NCBI GenBank assembly: GCA_030141605.1
Contig: JAQGDQ010000039.1
Location: 746,441 to 784,940, forward strand
Direction: 5' to 3'
DNA: 38,500 nucleotides
Source of the DNA: Tubiluchus corallicola
Taxonomy: Eukaryota; Priapulida; Priapulimorpha; Priapulimorphida; Tubiluchidae
Shown: positions 27,701-34,660 of the stretch, one piece after another
How the letters are laid out: each line of letters starts with the position of its first letter
Position numbering within the stretch: position 1 is the first letter of the stretch
The notes under the pieces: generated by a model
Seen by the model: only the letters and a program-made list of their open reading frames with translations
The model's database searches: none
What the model was told of the DNA's origin: nothing
Program-made: the position numbers and the translations under genes

Positions 27701-30700
27701 CTTTCGGCAAAAGTAGTTTAACCTGCAGTTATTATACATTGACAAAAGGCAAATGTCTGGATATGGACCAAAATCTTTGGGATACAACCAATTGCCAGTT
27801 ATTATGAGACAAGGAGTTGGCACATATTACAAAAATCCACGGTTCAAATCCAAAATCATTCAATACCTTTCGTGTGTTTATTCTTTCAATATCTTTGGCC
27901 TTCAAATCTTTAAATGATGCTGAGGCTTGATATGGACATGCACCAACATTAATTTGTTATATGAAACAACCAGATTATGCATAATATATACCTCAGTAAT
28001 TTGGTTCATTTCTTGAACAAGTTGAGCTAAAATCTGAACGCCGATCATACAGTGATCTACTGAACCCTAAAAATAAGAAAAACCCATTGATCAGTTACTT
28101 GACAATGTCGATGGTTTACAAAATAAAAACAAATCTTTTGAAAAGATAATCCACATAGTTCCACCACAGTATAGCAGCAATAATAATTATAAACCTACAG
28201 CTAAGCTCTGTCAATCAAGTTGCAAACTCAGAGAGTCTTTCATTAAATAAAATCAATACTTTTCGTTAATTCAAAATCAATGTTTTTCATTAATATAAAA
28301 TCGACGTCTTCTATTAATATAAAATCGATGTTTTTCATTAATACAAAATCAATGCATTTCATTAAATAAAATCAATATCTTCCATTAATATAAAATCAAT
28401 AGTTTTCATTAATACAAAATCAATGTCTTTCATTAAATAAAATCAATGTCTTTCATTAAATAAAATAAATGTCTTTCATTAAATAAAATCAACATCTTTC
28501 AATAATATAAAATCAAAGTCTTTCATTAAACATAATTAATGTGTTTCATTAAATAAAATCAATGTTTTACATTAATATAAAATCAATGCATTTCATTAAA
28601 TAAAAACAATGTCTTCCATTCATATAAAATCAATGTGTTTAACAAATTTGCTGCAAAACTCTGACAATTTTTATCAAGCAATGTTTGTGCACTTTGTAAA
28701 AGAAACAATCATATAAACTACACATGTTATGCAAAAGTTTTTTTCTAATGATACACAAATAGCAGGGAATAACCTAACTTACCTGCAAAAACTTTGTGAC
28801 GTCGGCAGTAACATTTTGGAAAACATTATCATTTTTGTTACCATCAAACCAGCCTAGTTTTGTTATTCTTCCATACAACTGAAAAAATGTTAACACTTGC
28901 TAACTTTCAAATTACGTGGCACTAGATGAGCATTTGCATAAACATTACTAGACAAATTTATTTTGAGTAAGTTATATTTTATTTACTAGTACTCATCAAG
29001 TACTGTATTGAACAATATAGTTGCTTATATTACTTCAGTATTATTATTTCTAAAATTCCTAGAAAAGTTCTCAGACATGGTTAAGTAGTAGTATTAAGAG
29101 TTTACTTGTTACCACTGCATGCATGTATGTAAGACTGTAACTGTACGTGGAATAAATTTAAGCGTAAAATTCTATTAGATAAAAGAATTATATAAGGTAG
29201 ATCGTAAGTTAATTACCTGTACAATTGCTTGTGTAACAAAGGCAGGAAGTTTTGGTCGATTCCCCAAGTAATTTAACACATAATTTCCTGCAATATGAAC
29301 CTTGTTTTACTATACTTGTTTGACAAGTAATAATTAAAATAGGAAACAACACGCTAACAAAATTCTTTCTTGAATAGCTTATATTTCTAAAGGAAATTTT
29401 TTTGCTCATATGTTACCTAAACAATGAACAGTAACAGTTTTGTAAGTTGATACCTACTGTGAGTAAATAGTTCAGTAGATTAAATGTTATAGTATTAAAG
29501 TCAACAAAAAACTACATAAACATGTAATTATTATATTAGTAAAAGCACTTACGAATGTCTATCCGCTGTTCTAGTGGAAGAGCAACTTGTGGTCGAGTGA
29601 TAAGCTTTGTCAGTGTAGTAGCAGCAAGCAACTGTGCATACGACGACTGTAAAAGACACAGATAAACTTGACAAAAATGAACTAAATACAACTGCTGCTA
29701 GCCAGCCAAGGTTATGACATTATACATCACAAGCAATGGCAACAATCTACACACTTGCACAGTATAGATCCAACATGATGTTAGCAAAGAGTTTTCCGAC
29801 ACAAACAACTGGTTATAAAAAGAAAAATATCATTAAGAAATAAAAAATAAAACTTCAAACAAGGACAAAATTCACTGGTTAGACCTTGGAAACAAAATGC
29901 GATTTTTTCAGATCAAACCTAAGTGCACCTTAAGGTTTTCGTATATTCCATGGCAGATAATTTGTTTAAAAGCATAAGATAAGAAACATTAATCTAAAAA
30001 ATTGAAGAAATTACTTACATTTTCTCGTTCAAGAAGTAGCTGGCACTTGGATAAACATTCTGGAGTATTGCTGAACTCTATGAGAGCTTTTTCTGCTTGG
30101 GTCCTTCGTGCTGTGTCAGTGGTTTCATACAGTTGCTTGCACAAGACTTCTAACTGTATAACCTGCTATGCAGCAAAACTATTATTTGCAACAAAATCTT
30201 AACGAATAAAAAATGAGAAAAACCTAATTTGACAGGTAAACAATTGCTTTAAAAAGTTAACCTTTAAAAAGCGTGCACAAGCTAATGACTCCAGTTTTTA
30301 CACTCCAGTTTTGAGGTTTAAATTTTGGCGACTTATTTTCAATATGCTTCAACCAATCAATTGCGAGGTCACAACATTACAAATTGTTTACACCAATTTC
30401 GACATTATAATTCAAAACTCTCATATGCTAGTACCTGGATGGAGTACAAAATAATCCTCAGTGAATTTCAGCAATCAGCCATATCATTATTTTGAGCAAT
30501 TTCCCATCAAAAACCCATTTGCTCAATATGGCACACTCACATTTATCTTTCTGTGGATTATTACTTGTTTATTGCAATGTGACTAGTTTCAATGCACATC
30601 GTTACTTCATTTCAGCTCAATACGTATTACAAATGACATCTGACCAAAAATCACCCACAAAATTATACAGGCTTAGGAGCAATTTTAAATATTTAAGCAA

Positions 30701-33700
30701 CAGAGATGGAAAAAATGGGTTTCGCTTATTAGGAAGCTCTCTCTCTCTCTTTCTCTGTCTGTCTGTCTCTCTCTCTTTCAGTAAAAATCATGAATACATA
30801 ATGAATCAATTTAATACAAATTAAATAATATATCATCCCCTGTCAAACTCTTCTGCAGAAATGACCAATTAACTTCTAGAAGTTAGAATTACAATAGTTA
30901 AAATAATACTACTACTTTCTAACTACTATTAAGTTTCTACTTTTTACAAACCACTATAAGGTTGAGATAAACTTCTCACATACAGAAAATCCTTGACGGC
31001 TTCGCTTACGCACCATGCTTACACTTAACAGGAAATAATTTACGATACACGCAGTTGGATGTCACAGTATTTAACAACCAAACCCTGAACTGACCTAGCA
31101 GTTCATCAGCAGCACATTAACACAGCATGACCATGAACTTGGTTTTTAACTTGATCAAGGCATAAGTAATGCATACAGATGAAATTGCTTCAGGTTTTAC
31201 ATTTTTATGCCTACAGACCACATAAAGTGTCCTTCTAAAGGTGGAACAAATGAAGTTTCTGTCATTTTTAAAAACAACTTTATAGACATAACGTATCATA
31301 AAAATATTTATTATAAAACAATTTATTTGCGTTTATTTGTCTTTAGTTTACTAAACAATTCGATTATATCTACAAGCTTACAGAAATATCCAGTAACATA
31401 AAGTAATACGTGACAAGCACTTATTTTGAATGATTTGGCTAAAAGTTCAAAACACGAGAGACATGGATACACAGCTTTTATCACATATTTTTGGAAAACA
31501 CGAGGATAAAATTTAAATCAATCGGCCAGGGTAGAGATAAACGTAGGCCTATCTGTCTATGCTTACAGCATAGTGAGTATACTATGCGTAGAGCAAACAG
31601 GAAGTTTAAGCTTTTCACTTAACTGACACAGGATGTAATGGATAGAGAAGAAAAAATGTGAAACAGCTGATGAAATTCATACACATCCTTGTGCTTATGG
31701 CGATGCTAAGCTAAGAAAATGGTACTGTTGCACACCCATGCAATGTTTTGTAAAAATACCAAGAAATGTTACAGCATAAGTTTAGATAAGTTGAACTGTA
31801 AGGGTTCACAACCCAAGTGTTTTTCCAACTAAGCATCACCATTTTCTAACAATGTTGTGGACTCTAAATCTAAACTTACAACAAGGAACGTAATCAATTT
31901 GAACAAGACCAAAATCATACTTAATTATCAAATCTGGCAATGGCAGGGTTAAATTTGAGGGTCGGGGCAAAATGGTTTCAGGGTTACATCTGACGGCTGC
32001 TGGTGACTGGTGTGGCTTAAAAGTGTGTTTCTGATAAGTTTGTAGTTTTTTTTTGGTTTAAAAACCAATATAATTGACCAATTTAACAGAAATTGCTCAT
32101 TCTAATATCCAATAATGGTAATCTGCATCCACGAAAATCCCATATAATATAACAAATCTAGTGCAGCATATGCTTACAAAATAAAATTTGGATTATGTCT
32201 TTTCCGCAAAAACCAGCTATTCAGACTTGCAATGTTTCAAACTTTCTCTTAAACAGACATAAAAATATATCATCACAGAGAAGACAACTCTATTTATTTC
32301 AAGAAATATATATATATTAAATAAAAATAAAAGTTAGATCTATATAGCCATAGATCTGCAATAACTTCACACCAAAATAATCTGTAGTAACATGCACCAC
32401 GTACACTAAACATTTTAAATTACAGTACCTTACTTACACAGAAAAAAGAACCGACACAGAAAAAAACAGAAAAAGAGCTAGAAATCATTTAAACGAAGAC
32501 CAAATTTAAAAAAAAATTATTACAGGTAGATATACGACAAAGCTACAAACAGATATTGCTAGCAGACTAAACTGGCAGCTAAAAGTTTTTGTCCCAGATT
32601 GACATTTGATAAAAAGAACATCATAGTGATATCACAATTCTGCACCTCAAACTGCATCTATACAGCTGCAGTAGTCTCAGTCTCATTACTGTGCATGTAA
32701 AAGCAAAACATTAGAAAACATTTTCTAACATATCTCACAAAGCTTGCAATTCCAGTTCGATACAATCCCAGCACCACTATGTTTGACTTACAAGCTGGAT
32801 AGCACGAATGTGTCAGTTGACTGTACTAGCAGTCTTAAAAAACATGCTTGAGCACCAACCACTCGGACAATCACTTTTTTGTTAGTAGTCCAGTAGGCTA
32901 CTAATGCTGACCAAACAATATTAGTGTAAGCAAACAGAAATGTAAATATATTAATATCGTGAAAGTTTTCTTCAGCTATGCATCGAATGGATTTACCGGT
33001 CAAATCCGACTAATGTAATAATTTGTATGCTTAATTTTTTTTGTGTGGTTCGAATAAAATAAAAAAGTAAAAGTGCACTGCGAGTTGAAATCTAGCTTTT
33101 AACGGCAGGGGTTACTATTCATGCTGAATGACTACAAGCAATACCAGAACCAATCTCATTATCACAGGTAAGTCTCTAAGGCTAAGACAAAAACACTTAG
33201 TTAGTACAGAGATACAGGAGATTTCCTGTATTACCGACCAAAACCAATCTCATCAACTCTGAGCTCTGGACATTAAAAGCAAATCATAAAGCTGAAATTG
33301 ATGCATTTCAACAGCAAAATTACAGAAATATTTTAGGTATCAGATGGCCAAAGAAGATCTCAAATAAAAACCTGAACGAAGAGACCTGAACGAAAAAAGA
33401 AGCACTATGACAAGAAAAATAAAAAAGTGTCATTCAAGATGAATTGGGCATGTGCTTAGACAACCTGAAGAAAATCCAGTGAAGACTGCTGTTCAACAAG
33501 CAACAGAACCAGCAGAAGGACAAATGTTAACATATTTAGATTTTGCACAGAAAGGTTTAAACATACTTCAGCACTGATCCTTAGAGATAAATGCGCTTGG
33601 ACATTGCAGCGAGTAGAGAATCATAGCAGAAAGAGGTGAGCAGAATCATGTACCTGGACGTATGATTCAATGGATGTTGATGATATCACAAATAATTCTC

Positions 33701-34581
33701 TAAGACTAAGACAAAAACACTTAGCTATTATATTAGAAATGGGGGAAAGCAGTATGGAAATAAAACTGTCCACAAACAGTTTTTATAACAGTTACAGGAC
33801 TATTGATTGTTTAATATACGATGTAAGATCAACACACTTTAGGAACAACATTGCTAAAGGGAAGTTACAGAATGGGGTCAATGCTACAAGCTTTTAAATT
33901 TATTACTAAAAGAATGCATTCTAAATTTATATCACAGAACCACCACTAAGGTAATAGATTCAACTTCTGAATCTTGCAGAAAGTAGCAATTAACCATCAG
34001 AATTGTTTTTCCTATTGAGCATAGACAGTATTGCACGTAAGACAAGTATAGATCTTAACTGTCAATTGCCATAGATCAGCCCTTTTATATTATATTATAT
34101 AACGGCTGTTGTGCAAACAAGATGCAACATAAATCAAAAAGAAAATTCAAGAACAGATGAGATATTGTTGATCTGGTGATAGTCACAGTCAGTGATTCAT
34201 ATTTTAATAATAGTTACAGTGCTGCAGAGCAGTCTGTGTAGATACTTCAGGTGAGTTTTGCAAAACAATTTGCTTCGCTTCGTTACTTATTTAGAAAAGA
34301 AAATAATTAACTTTTAATAGGACTAGTCTATACAGAGACTATGAGATGCATTACTGCACGCACCAAATAGTCACCTCAAGTTCAACTGAAATAGAGGGAA
34401 ATTTAAAACAATAAACAAAATCCATTTCAGATCGTATTTATGAAATTCGCGGGAACAGGATTTAGCTGAAACAGGATGCGGCAGTACAAACTAGACAAGC
34501 TGATGAAAATTACAACGTAAAGCAAGAGAAGAAGAACAAAAGCAAATCACATTTTTGTAAACTTACTTCATCATCCGCCAT
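4981..34581 (-). CDS. XPO7: Exportin-7 (RanBP16), complete gene of 28 coding exons
   Basis: XPO7 is a RanGTP-dependent nuclear export receptor of the importin-beta superfamily. It is built of HEAT-type helical repeats and shuttles through nuclear pores. Twenty-eight exons, listed separately, join in frame with GT-AG boundaries throughout and give 3,303 nt, or 1,100 residues plus stop (human is 1,087). The start is the ATG at 34579-34581 (MADDE), followed after a 4.4 kb intron by the importin-beta N-terminal segment (residues about 6-100, with AEKALIEF). Highly conserved blocks include [48 protein letters not shown] and [20 protein letters not shown], and the C-terminus is DMMS as in vertebrates. 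These blocks fit XPO7 rather than its paralogue XPO4. No frameshift or premature stop is needed. The spliced model is inferred from family similarity; transcript evidence was not available. Confidence 0.97.
5099..5605. other. XPO7 intron 27
   Basis: AT-rich intron sequence with no further structure seen. Confidence 0.8.
5606..5733 (-). CDS. XPO7: XPO7 exon 27 (residues 1020-1062)
   Basis: It encodes [30 protein letters not shown] and LLTKNRD. It ends in AG of an Arg codon (phase 2). The acceptor is TTTTCAG and the donor GTTTGA. Failure to use this donor would still give Arg-Phe but then stop after four more residues. Confidence 0.96.
5734..6747. other. XPO7 intron 26
   Basis: Intron sequence whose only feature is a GT-rich run around 6440-6512. 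The minus-strand ORF over it is a low-complexity artefact (HTHTRTHT). Confidence 0.8.
6440..6512. repeat. Imperfect GT-rich microsatellite
   Basis: GT/TG-rich tract with a pure (TG)n core at about 6495-6511, inside XPO7 intron 26. Confidence 0.8.
6748..6846 (-). CDS. XPO7: XPO7 exon 26 (residues 987-1019)
   Basis: It encodes [20 protein letters not shown] and [12 protein letters not shown], which match XPO7 closely. The acceptor is GTTGTTGCAG. A second possible AG ten bases inside the exon was rejected because it would break the frame. The donor is GTATAC. Confidence 0.96.
6905..7720. repeat. Related GGGTAC-rich segments about 0.79 kb apart
   Basis: In intron 25, about 6905-6930 (GGGTAG...ATTAGACTCGGGTAC) and about 7690-7720 (GGGTAG...ATCAGGCTCGGGTAC) are similar in the same orientation. 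They may be the two ends, or internal repeats, of an old mobile element, but no target duplication was found. Confidence 0.3.
7986..8143 (-). CDS. XPO7: XPO7 exon 25 (residues 934-986)
   Basis: It encodes [28 protein letters not shown] and ends DLFQQ. The acceptor is AATGTAG and the donor GTACCT (phase 0). If intron 25 were retained, translation would stop ten codons later. Confidence 0.96.
8144..8859. other. XPO7 intron 24
   Basis: No repeats or coding segments recognised in this intron. Confidence 0.75.
8860..8998 (-). CDS. XPO7: XPO7 exon 24 (residues 888-934)
   Basis: It encodes [22 protein letters not shown] and [11 protein letters not shown] plus one base (phase 1). The acceptor is ATTACAG and the donor GTAAGT. 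A dispersed repeat (9016-9160) lies 17 bases upstream of the acceptor junction. Confidence 0.97.
9016..9160. repeat. Dispersed repeat, copy A (intron 23)
   Basis: It shares CTTTTCACAGTT, AGCAATTGAT, AGGTTAAGTG and GCTCATGCTGTT, in the same order and spacing, with 38183-38320. It is an interspersed repeat family of unknown class and sits just upstream of the exon 24 acceptor. Confidence 0.55.
9896..10110 (-). CDS. XPO7: XPO7 exon 23 (residues 816-887)
   Basis: The longest exon. It encodes [41 protein letters not shown] and [12 protein letters not shown]. The acceptor is TGTTTAG and the donor GTATGA. The open frame seems to run on a little past the donor, but the homologous junction SDLL-DYPKL fixes the boundary. 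Confidence 0.97.
10111..10834. other. XPO7 intron 22
   Basis: It contains a short (TA)n run near 10342-10356 followed by GTCTGTCTAT. It also has a roughly 28-bp segment present twice in the same direction (about 10678-10705 and 10733-10760, both with GAGTGCTGGATT). Confidence 0.6.
10835..11025 (-). CDS. XPO7: XPO7 exon 22 (residues 752-816)
   Basis: It encodes [23 protein letters not shown] and [20 protein letters not shown]. The last block is almost identical from invertebrates to vertebrates. It ends with one base of a Gly codon. The acceptor is CTCTTAG and the donor GTAAAC. Confidence 0.97.
11230..11263 (+). ncRNA. Hammerhead-ribozyme-like motif (probably decayed)
   Basis: On the plus strand (antisense to XPO7, intron 21), the core box CTGATGA (11230-11236) is followed by A and a GTCC/GGAC hairpin (11238-11241 with 11247-11250, loop ATGAA), then GAAAAC (11251-11256). 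A short AC/GT stem III then closes a four-base loop. This is the order of the hammerhead core. Such minimal motifs are known in the terminal repeats of Penelope-like elements. Departures from consensus are an extra A before stem II, an extra A after GAAA, G in place of H at the cleavage position, and no visible stem I. Activity is therefore unlikely. Confidence 0.35.
11849..11937 (-). CDS. XPO7: XPO7 exon 21 (residues 723-752)
   Basis: It encodes [20 protein letters not shown] and MLFDW, near-invariant in XPO7. It ends with two bases of a Leu codon (phase 2). The acceptor is ATTGCAG and the donor GTATCC. Confidence 0.96.
11938..12341. other. XPO7 intron 20
   Basis: No recognisable structure beyond AT-rich intron sequence. 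Confidence 0.75.
12342..12412 (-). CDS. XPO7: XPO7 exon 20 (residues 699-722)
   Basis: It encodes [20 protein letters not shown] plus EAK, which corresponds to the AFEAVAQMFS...FNEQEAK region of vertebrate XPO7. The acceptor is TTTGCAG and the donor GTAAAA. It was placed by frame and by its position between two very clear exons. Confidence 0.92.
12596..12631. repeat. Perfect 36-bp palindrome with (AT)n core
   Basis: AATGAAGGAA and its exact reverse complement flank an (AT)n core, so the 36 bases equal their own reverse complement. A further AT-rich run follows to about 12650. It lies in XPO7 intron 19. Confidence 0.9.
12632..13894. other. Remainder of XPO7 intron 19
   Basis: No conserved coding segment. 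The small plus-strand ORFs here have no recognisable domain. Confidence 0.7.
13895..14042 (-). CDS. XPO7: XPO7 exon 19 (residues 650-699)
   Basis: It contains [20 protein letters not shown] followed by [14 protein letters not shown], one of the most conserved XPO7 stretches. It ends with one base of a codon (phase 1). The acceptor is TTTCAG and the donor GTGTGA. Confidence 0.97.
14279..14423 (-). CDS. XPO7: XPO7 exon 18 (residues 601-649)
   Basis: It encodes [27 protein letters not shown] and VQFMLNNHT. The acceptor is GTTTCAG and the donor GTAAGA. Residues between KY and SKTLQ differ from vertebrates, and the rest is close. Confidence 0.96.
14556..14629 (-). CDS. XPO7: XPO7 exon 17 (residues 577-601)
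   Basis: It encodes [20 protein letters not shown], which aligns with YRRLSEVLGLNDE in vertebrates. It ends with two bases of an Ile codon (phase 2). The acceptor is ATTTTTAG and the donor GTGAGT. Confidence 0.95.
14780..15304. mobile_element. Non-autonomous hAT-type MITE in intron 16
   Basis: The termini TAAGGTTGTAAAGATACA (left) and TAGGTCTGTAATGATACA (right, reverse complement) are imperfect inverted repeats. The element is flanked by an exact 10-bp direct repeat AGTTATCAAT (14771-14780 and 15304-15313). Counting T/A as terminal bases leaves an 8-bp duplication GTTATCAA, as hAT transposases make. The interior is rich in GATACA-type words and has no ORF. It is about 525 bp. Confidence 0.7.
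15696..15834 (-). CDS. XPO7: XPO7 exon 16 (residues 530-576)
   Basis: It completes the split Arg codon, then encodes VLQLMQL, a divergent serine/glycine-rich stretch, and [18 protein letters not shown]. The acceptor is GTTTCAG and the donor GTATTT. Confidence 0.95.
15835..16568. other. XPO7 intron 15
   Basis: No repeats or coding content recognised in this intron. Confidence 0.75.
16569..16674 (-). CDS. XPO7: XPO7 exon 15 (residues 495-530)
   Basis: It encodes [18 protein letters not shown] and MDGELVC, almost identical to vertebrate XPO7. The acceptor is CTTGTAG. The only donor that keeps the frame is GTCTGT (phase 2), a poor match to the GTRAGT consensus. The nearby GTATTG would force a stop in exon 16. 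Confidence 0.94.
16800..17520. mobile_element. hAT-like non-autonomous element in intron 14
   Basis: The left end CAGGGATGTTACCGAAACTA (16800 onward) and the right end, read inward from 17520, CAGGTATGTTACGGAAACTA are 18/20 identical; the match extends to 25 bases with two differences. CAGG(G) termini are typical of hAT elements. Flanks GGTATAGT and GCATAGAT resemble each other with a one-base shift, possibly a decayed 8-bp duplication. The interior has many ACCGAAA words and no long ORF. Confidence 0.65.
17925..18060 (-). CDS. XPO7: XPO7 exon 14 (residues 450-495)
   Basis: It encodes [19 protein letters not shown] and ends in LAVQE plus one base of a Gly codon (phase 1). The acceptor is TTTTTCAG and the donor GTAATT. 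Confidence 0.97.
18198..18238. repeat. (GT)n microsatellite
   Basis: Near-pure GT dinucleotide tract in XPO7 intron 13, broken once by GC. Confidence 0.95.
18250..18700. repeat. Two diverged SINE-like repeat units in tandem
   Basis: Two stretches begin alike (GTGCAGAGGCATAC at about 18257 and GTGCAGAGGCTCGT at about 18483). They also share a block CCTTCTTCAATTA-TTAGC at about 18387 and 18662. The first holds GGGTTCAAATC, similar to a tRNA B box, preceded by TAGCTGGCTCTAG, loosely like an A box. The second runs into an (AAT)n tail. This suggests a tRNA-derived SINE family; the alignment is by eye only. Confidence 0.4.
18702..18749. repeat. (AAT)n microsatellite tail
   Basis: About 15 AAT units directly after the SINE-like unit, likely its 3' tail. 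Confidence 0.9.
19084..19194 (-). CDS. XPO7: XPO7 exon 13 (residues 413-449)
   Basis: It encodes [23 protein letters not shown] and ends QQLDQ. It continues directly from the TFTPE end of exon 12, as in other XPO7 proteins. The acceptor is TATTACAG and the donor GTAATC. Confidence 0.97.
19195..20361. other. XPO7 intron 12
   Basis: It contains an imperfect CA/CATA-rich run at about 19472-19550. The 99-codon plus-strand ORF at 19750-20049 shows no known domain and is probably chance. Confidence 0.65.
20362..20481 (-). CDS. XPO7: XPO7 exon 12 (residues 373-412)
   Basis: It encodes [16 protein letters not shown] and [11 protein letters not shown], hallmark XPO7 sequence. The ATG at its start is an internal methionine, not a gene start. 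The acceptor is TTTTGTAG and the donor GTAAGC; both boundaries are phase 0. Confidence 0.97.
21239..21282. repeat. GTCG-rich terminal-repeat-like sequence
   Basis: On the minus strand it reads CAGGCAGTCGTCGACTACGA, a CpG-rich sequence unlike its AT-rich surroundings and like the end of a DNA transposon. No partner end was found with confidence. Confidence 0.3.
21842..21902 (-). mobile_element. Relic of a DNA-transposon end (TAGGGTTACCATACGTCCGG)
   Basis: Reading inward on the minus strand, it starts TAGGGTTACCATACGTCCGG, then has several CCGGAC/GTCCGG words. TAGGG/CAGGG starts are common hAT termini. The matching end was not located, so the element is probably truncated. The minus-strand ORF over it is not a gene. 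Confidence 0.4.
22401..22547 (-). CDS. XPO7: XPO7 exon 11 (residues 324-372)
   Basis: It encodes [20 protein letters not shown] and GELVKV, nearly invariant in XPO7. The acceptor is GTTTTCAG. The donor GTTTGT follows TTGCGG and is weaker than most here, but it is the one that keeps the frame into exon 12. Confidence 0.96.
22548..22921. other. XPO7 intron 10
   Basis: No structure recognised. Confidence 0.7.
22922..23041 (-). CDS. XPO7: XPO7 exon 10 (residues 284-323)
   Basis: It encodes [17 protein letters not shown] and [10 protein letters not shown], which match the LSCLVQIASVRRSLFN block of vertebrate XPO7. The acceptor is TGTCTAG and the donor GTAAGT; both boundaries are phase 0. Confidence 0.96.
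23042..23602. other. XPO7 intron 9
   Basis: AT-rich. It holds ATTAATAGT words in both orientations near 23290-23325 but no convincing element. Confidence 0.7.
23603..23676 (-). CDS. XPO7: XPO7 exon 9 (residues 259-283)
   Basis: It completes the split Ala codon and encodes [20 protein letters not shown]. The acceptor is TTTTACAG. The donor is GTAAGT directly after the CTA codon (phase 0). Confidence 0.95.
23677..24522. other. XPO7 intron 8
   Basis: I see nothing beyond AT-rich intron sequence. Confidence 0.7.
24523..24649 (-). CDS. XPO7: XPO7 exon 8 (residues 217-259)
   Basis: It encodes [20 protein letters not shown] followed by [14 protein letters not shown], one of the best conserved XPO7 blocks. 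It ends with one base of a codon finished in exon 9 (phase 1). The acceptor is TTTACAG and the donor GTATGT. Confidence 0.97.
25626..25879. repeat. Long foldback: 84-bp inverted repeat arms with 86-bp spacer
   Basis: Arm 1 (25626-25709) and the reverse complement of arm 2 (25796-25879) align without gaps with about eight differences in 84, or about 90% identity. They share AAGCAAACAAGACAAT and CTAAATAGCAAA. The whole 254 bp sits in XPO7 intron 7, and arm 2 ends 28 bases from exon 7. The pre-mRNA would fold into a long hairpin just after the exon 7 donor. It may be a foldback MITE or a recent inverted duplication. Confidence 0.9.
25908..26060 (-). CDS. XPO7: XPO7 exon 7 (residues 166-216)
   Basis: It contains the strongly conserved [18 protein letters not shown] and ends in NHESQ. 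The acceptor is TTTTGCAG and the donor GTGAGT. A long inverted repeat (25626-25879) begins 28 bases past the end of this exon, in intron 7. Confidence 0.96.
26061..27991. other. XPO7 intron 6
   Basis: Almost 2 kb without recognisable repeats or conserved coding sequence. The opposed ORFs at 26534-26912 lack known domains. Confidence 0.65.
27992..28066 (-). CDS. XPO7: XPO7 exon 6 (residues 141-165)
   Basis: It encodes [20 protein letters not shown], which aligns with the SVEYCIIGVTILSQL block of vertebrate XPO7. The acceptor is ATTTTTAG and the donor GTATAT; both boundaries are phase 0. Confidence 0.95.
28241..28640. repeat. 17-unit minisatellite, 23/24-bp period
   Basis: Tandem units with the core ATTAAATAAAATCAATGTCT (then TTC) fill most of intron 5. 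A 23-bp form (ATTAAATAAAAT...) and a 24-bp form (ATTAATATAAAAT... or ATTAATACAAAAT...) are interspersed. The units differ from one another by a few bases. It is not a CRISPR array, as there are no unique spacers. Confidence 0.93.
28783..28878 (-). CDS. XPO7: XPO7 exon 5 (residues 109-140)
   Basis: It encodes [18 protein letters not shown] and ends in DVTKFLQ, a block conserved in XPO7 orthologues. The acceptor is TTTTTCAG and the donor GTAAGT; both boundaries are phase 0. Confidence 0.96.
29217..29287 (-). CDS. XPO7: XPO7 exon 4 (residues 85-108)
   Basis: It completes the split Arg codon and encodes [19 protein letters not shown], which matches the conserved NYVLNYL-RPKL block of exportin-7. 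The acceptor is ATTGCAG and the donor GTAATT. Confidence 0.96.
29553..29646 (-). CDS. XPO7: XPO7 exon 3 (residues 54-85)
   Basis: It encodes [18 protein letters not shown] and [10 protein letters not shown], the second part of the importin-beta N-terminal domain. The last base is the first of an Arg codon completed by exon 4 (phase 1). The acceptor is TTTTACAG and the donor GTAAGT. Confidence 0.96.
30019..30162 (-). CDS. XPO7: XPO7 exon 2 (residues 6-53), importin-beta N-terminal segment
   Basis: It encodes [16 protein letters not shown], then AEKALIEF and [13 protein letters not shown]. This is the start of the importin-beta N-terminal domain, which in this family contacts RanGTP. The acceptor is CATAGCAG and the donor GTAAGT; both boundaries are phase 0. 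Confidence 0.96.
30736..30780. repeat. (CT)n/(CTGT)n microsatellite
   Basis: TC-rich run interrupted by TGTCTGTCTG in intron 1. Confidence 0.9.
33204..33696 (+). mobile_element. 5'-truncated LINE relic, C-terminal reverse-transcriptase region
   Basis: On the plus strand (antisense to XPO7), 33258 onward translates as [20 protein letters not shown], then [19 protein letters not shown]. After stops and a frameshift it gives [17 protein letters not shown]. The order WTL - IDAF - R.ILGI.W - GHVLR is characteristic of the region after the reverse transcriptase in CR1/RTE-like LINEs. In-frame stops (one replacing the Trp expected before IGHV) show it is dead. It is flanked by a 31-bp direct repeat (33173-33203 and 33697-33727, 29/31). 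Confidence 0.75.
34567..34581 (-). CDS. XPO7: XPO7 exon 1 (residues 1-5), start codon
   Basis: A tiny first coding exon encodes MADDE and is followed by a consensus GTAAGT donor (phase 0). The context AAATATGGCGGATG resembles the YY1/TISU-type start element ATGGCGG found at many housekeeping genes. The next exon begins at the expected homologous residue. This exon is the least certain of the set only because it is so short. Confidence 0.85.
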
Positions 34582-34660
34582 ATTTCTTGTTTTGAAAATT
34601 ATACGGCGAGCGCGCTCTAGTAGCAACAATTTAAAACCGCCAAATCAAAGACTCACGAAC
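34582..34660 (-). promoter_or_regulatory. Likely 5' UTR / core promoter of XPO7
   Basis: Just upstream of the start codon is a short CpG-dense patch (GAGCGCGCTCGCCG at about 34601-34614) in otherwise AT-rich DNA. It is followed upstream by TTTGGCGG (34637-34644), an E2F-like motif. No TATA box stands out. This fits a housekeeping, TATA-less promoter, but the transcription start is not determined. Confidence 0.45.

Larger units (their letters stand above)
30163..34566. other. XPO7 intron 1 (4.4 kb)
   Basis: The largest intron. It holds a CT-rich microsatellite and a LINE relic (listed separately). Elsewhere no coding or repeat structure is clear. Confidence 0.75.

Noticed and set aside
27836-27852. 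GGTTCAAATCC, a tRNA B-box match
   Set aside because: No A box or cloverleaf can be formed around it.
28241-28640. Regular repeats that could suggest a CRISPR array
   Set aside because: The units are contiguous with no unique spacers, and the setting is a eukaryotic intron.
31086-31112. Second CTGATGA on the minus strand as a hammerhead candidate
   Set aside because: No GAAA box or stem II follows at a suitable distance.
33670-33897. 75-codon plus-strand ORF after the LINE relic
   Set aside because: It starts inside LINE-derived sequence, spans the direct repeat, and shows no domain.
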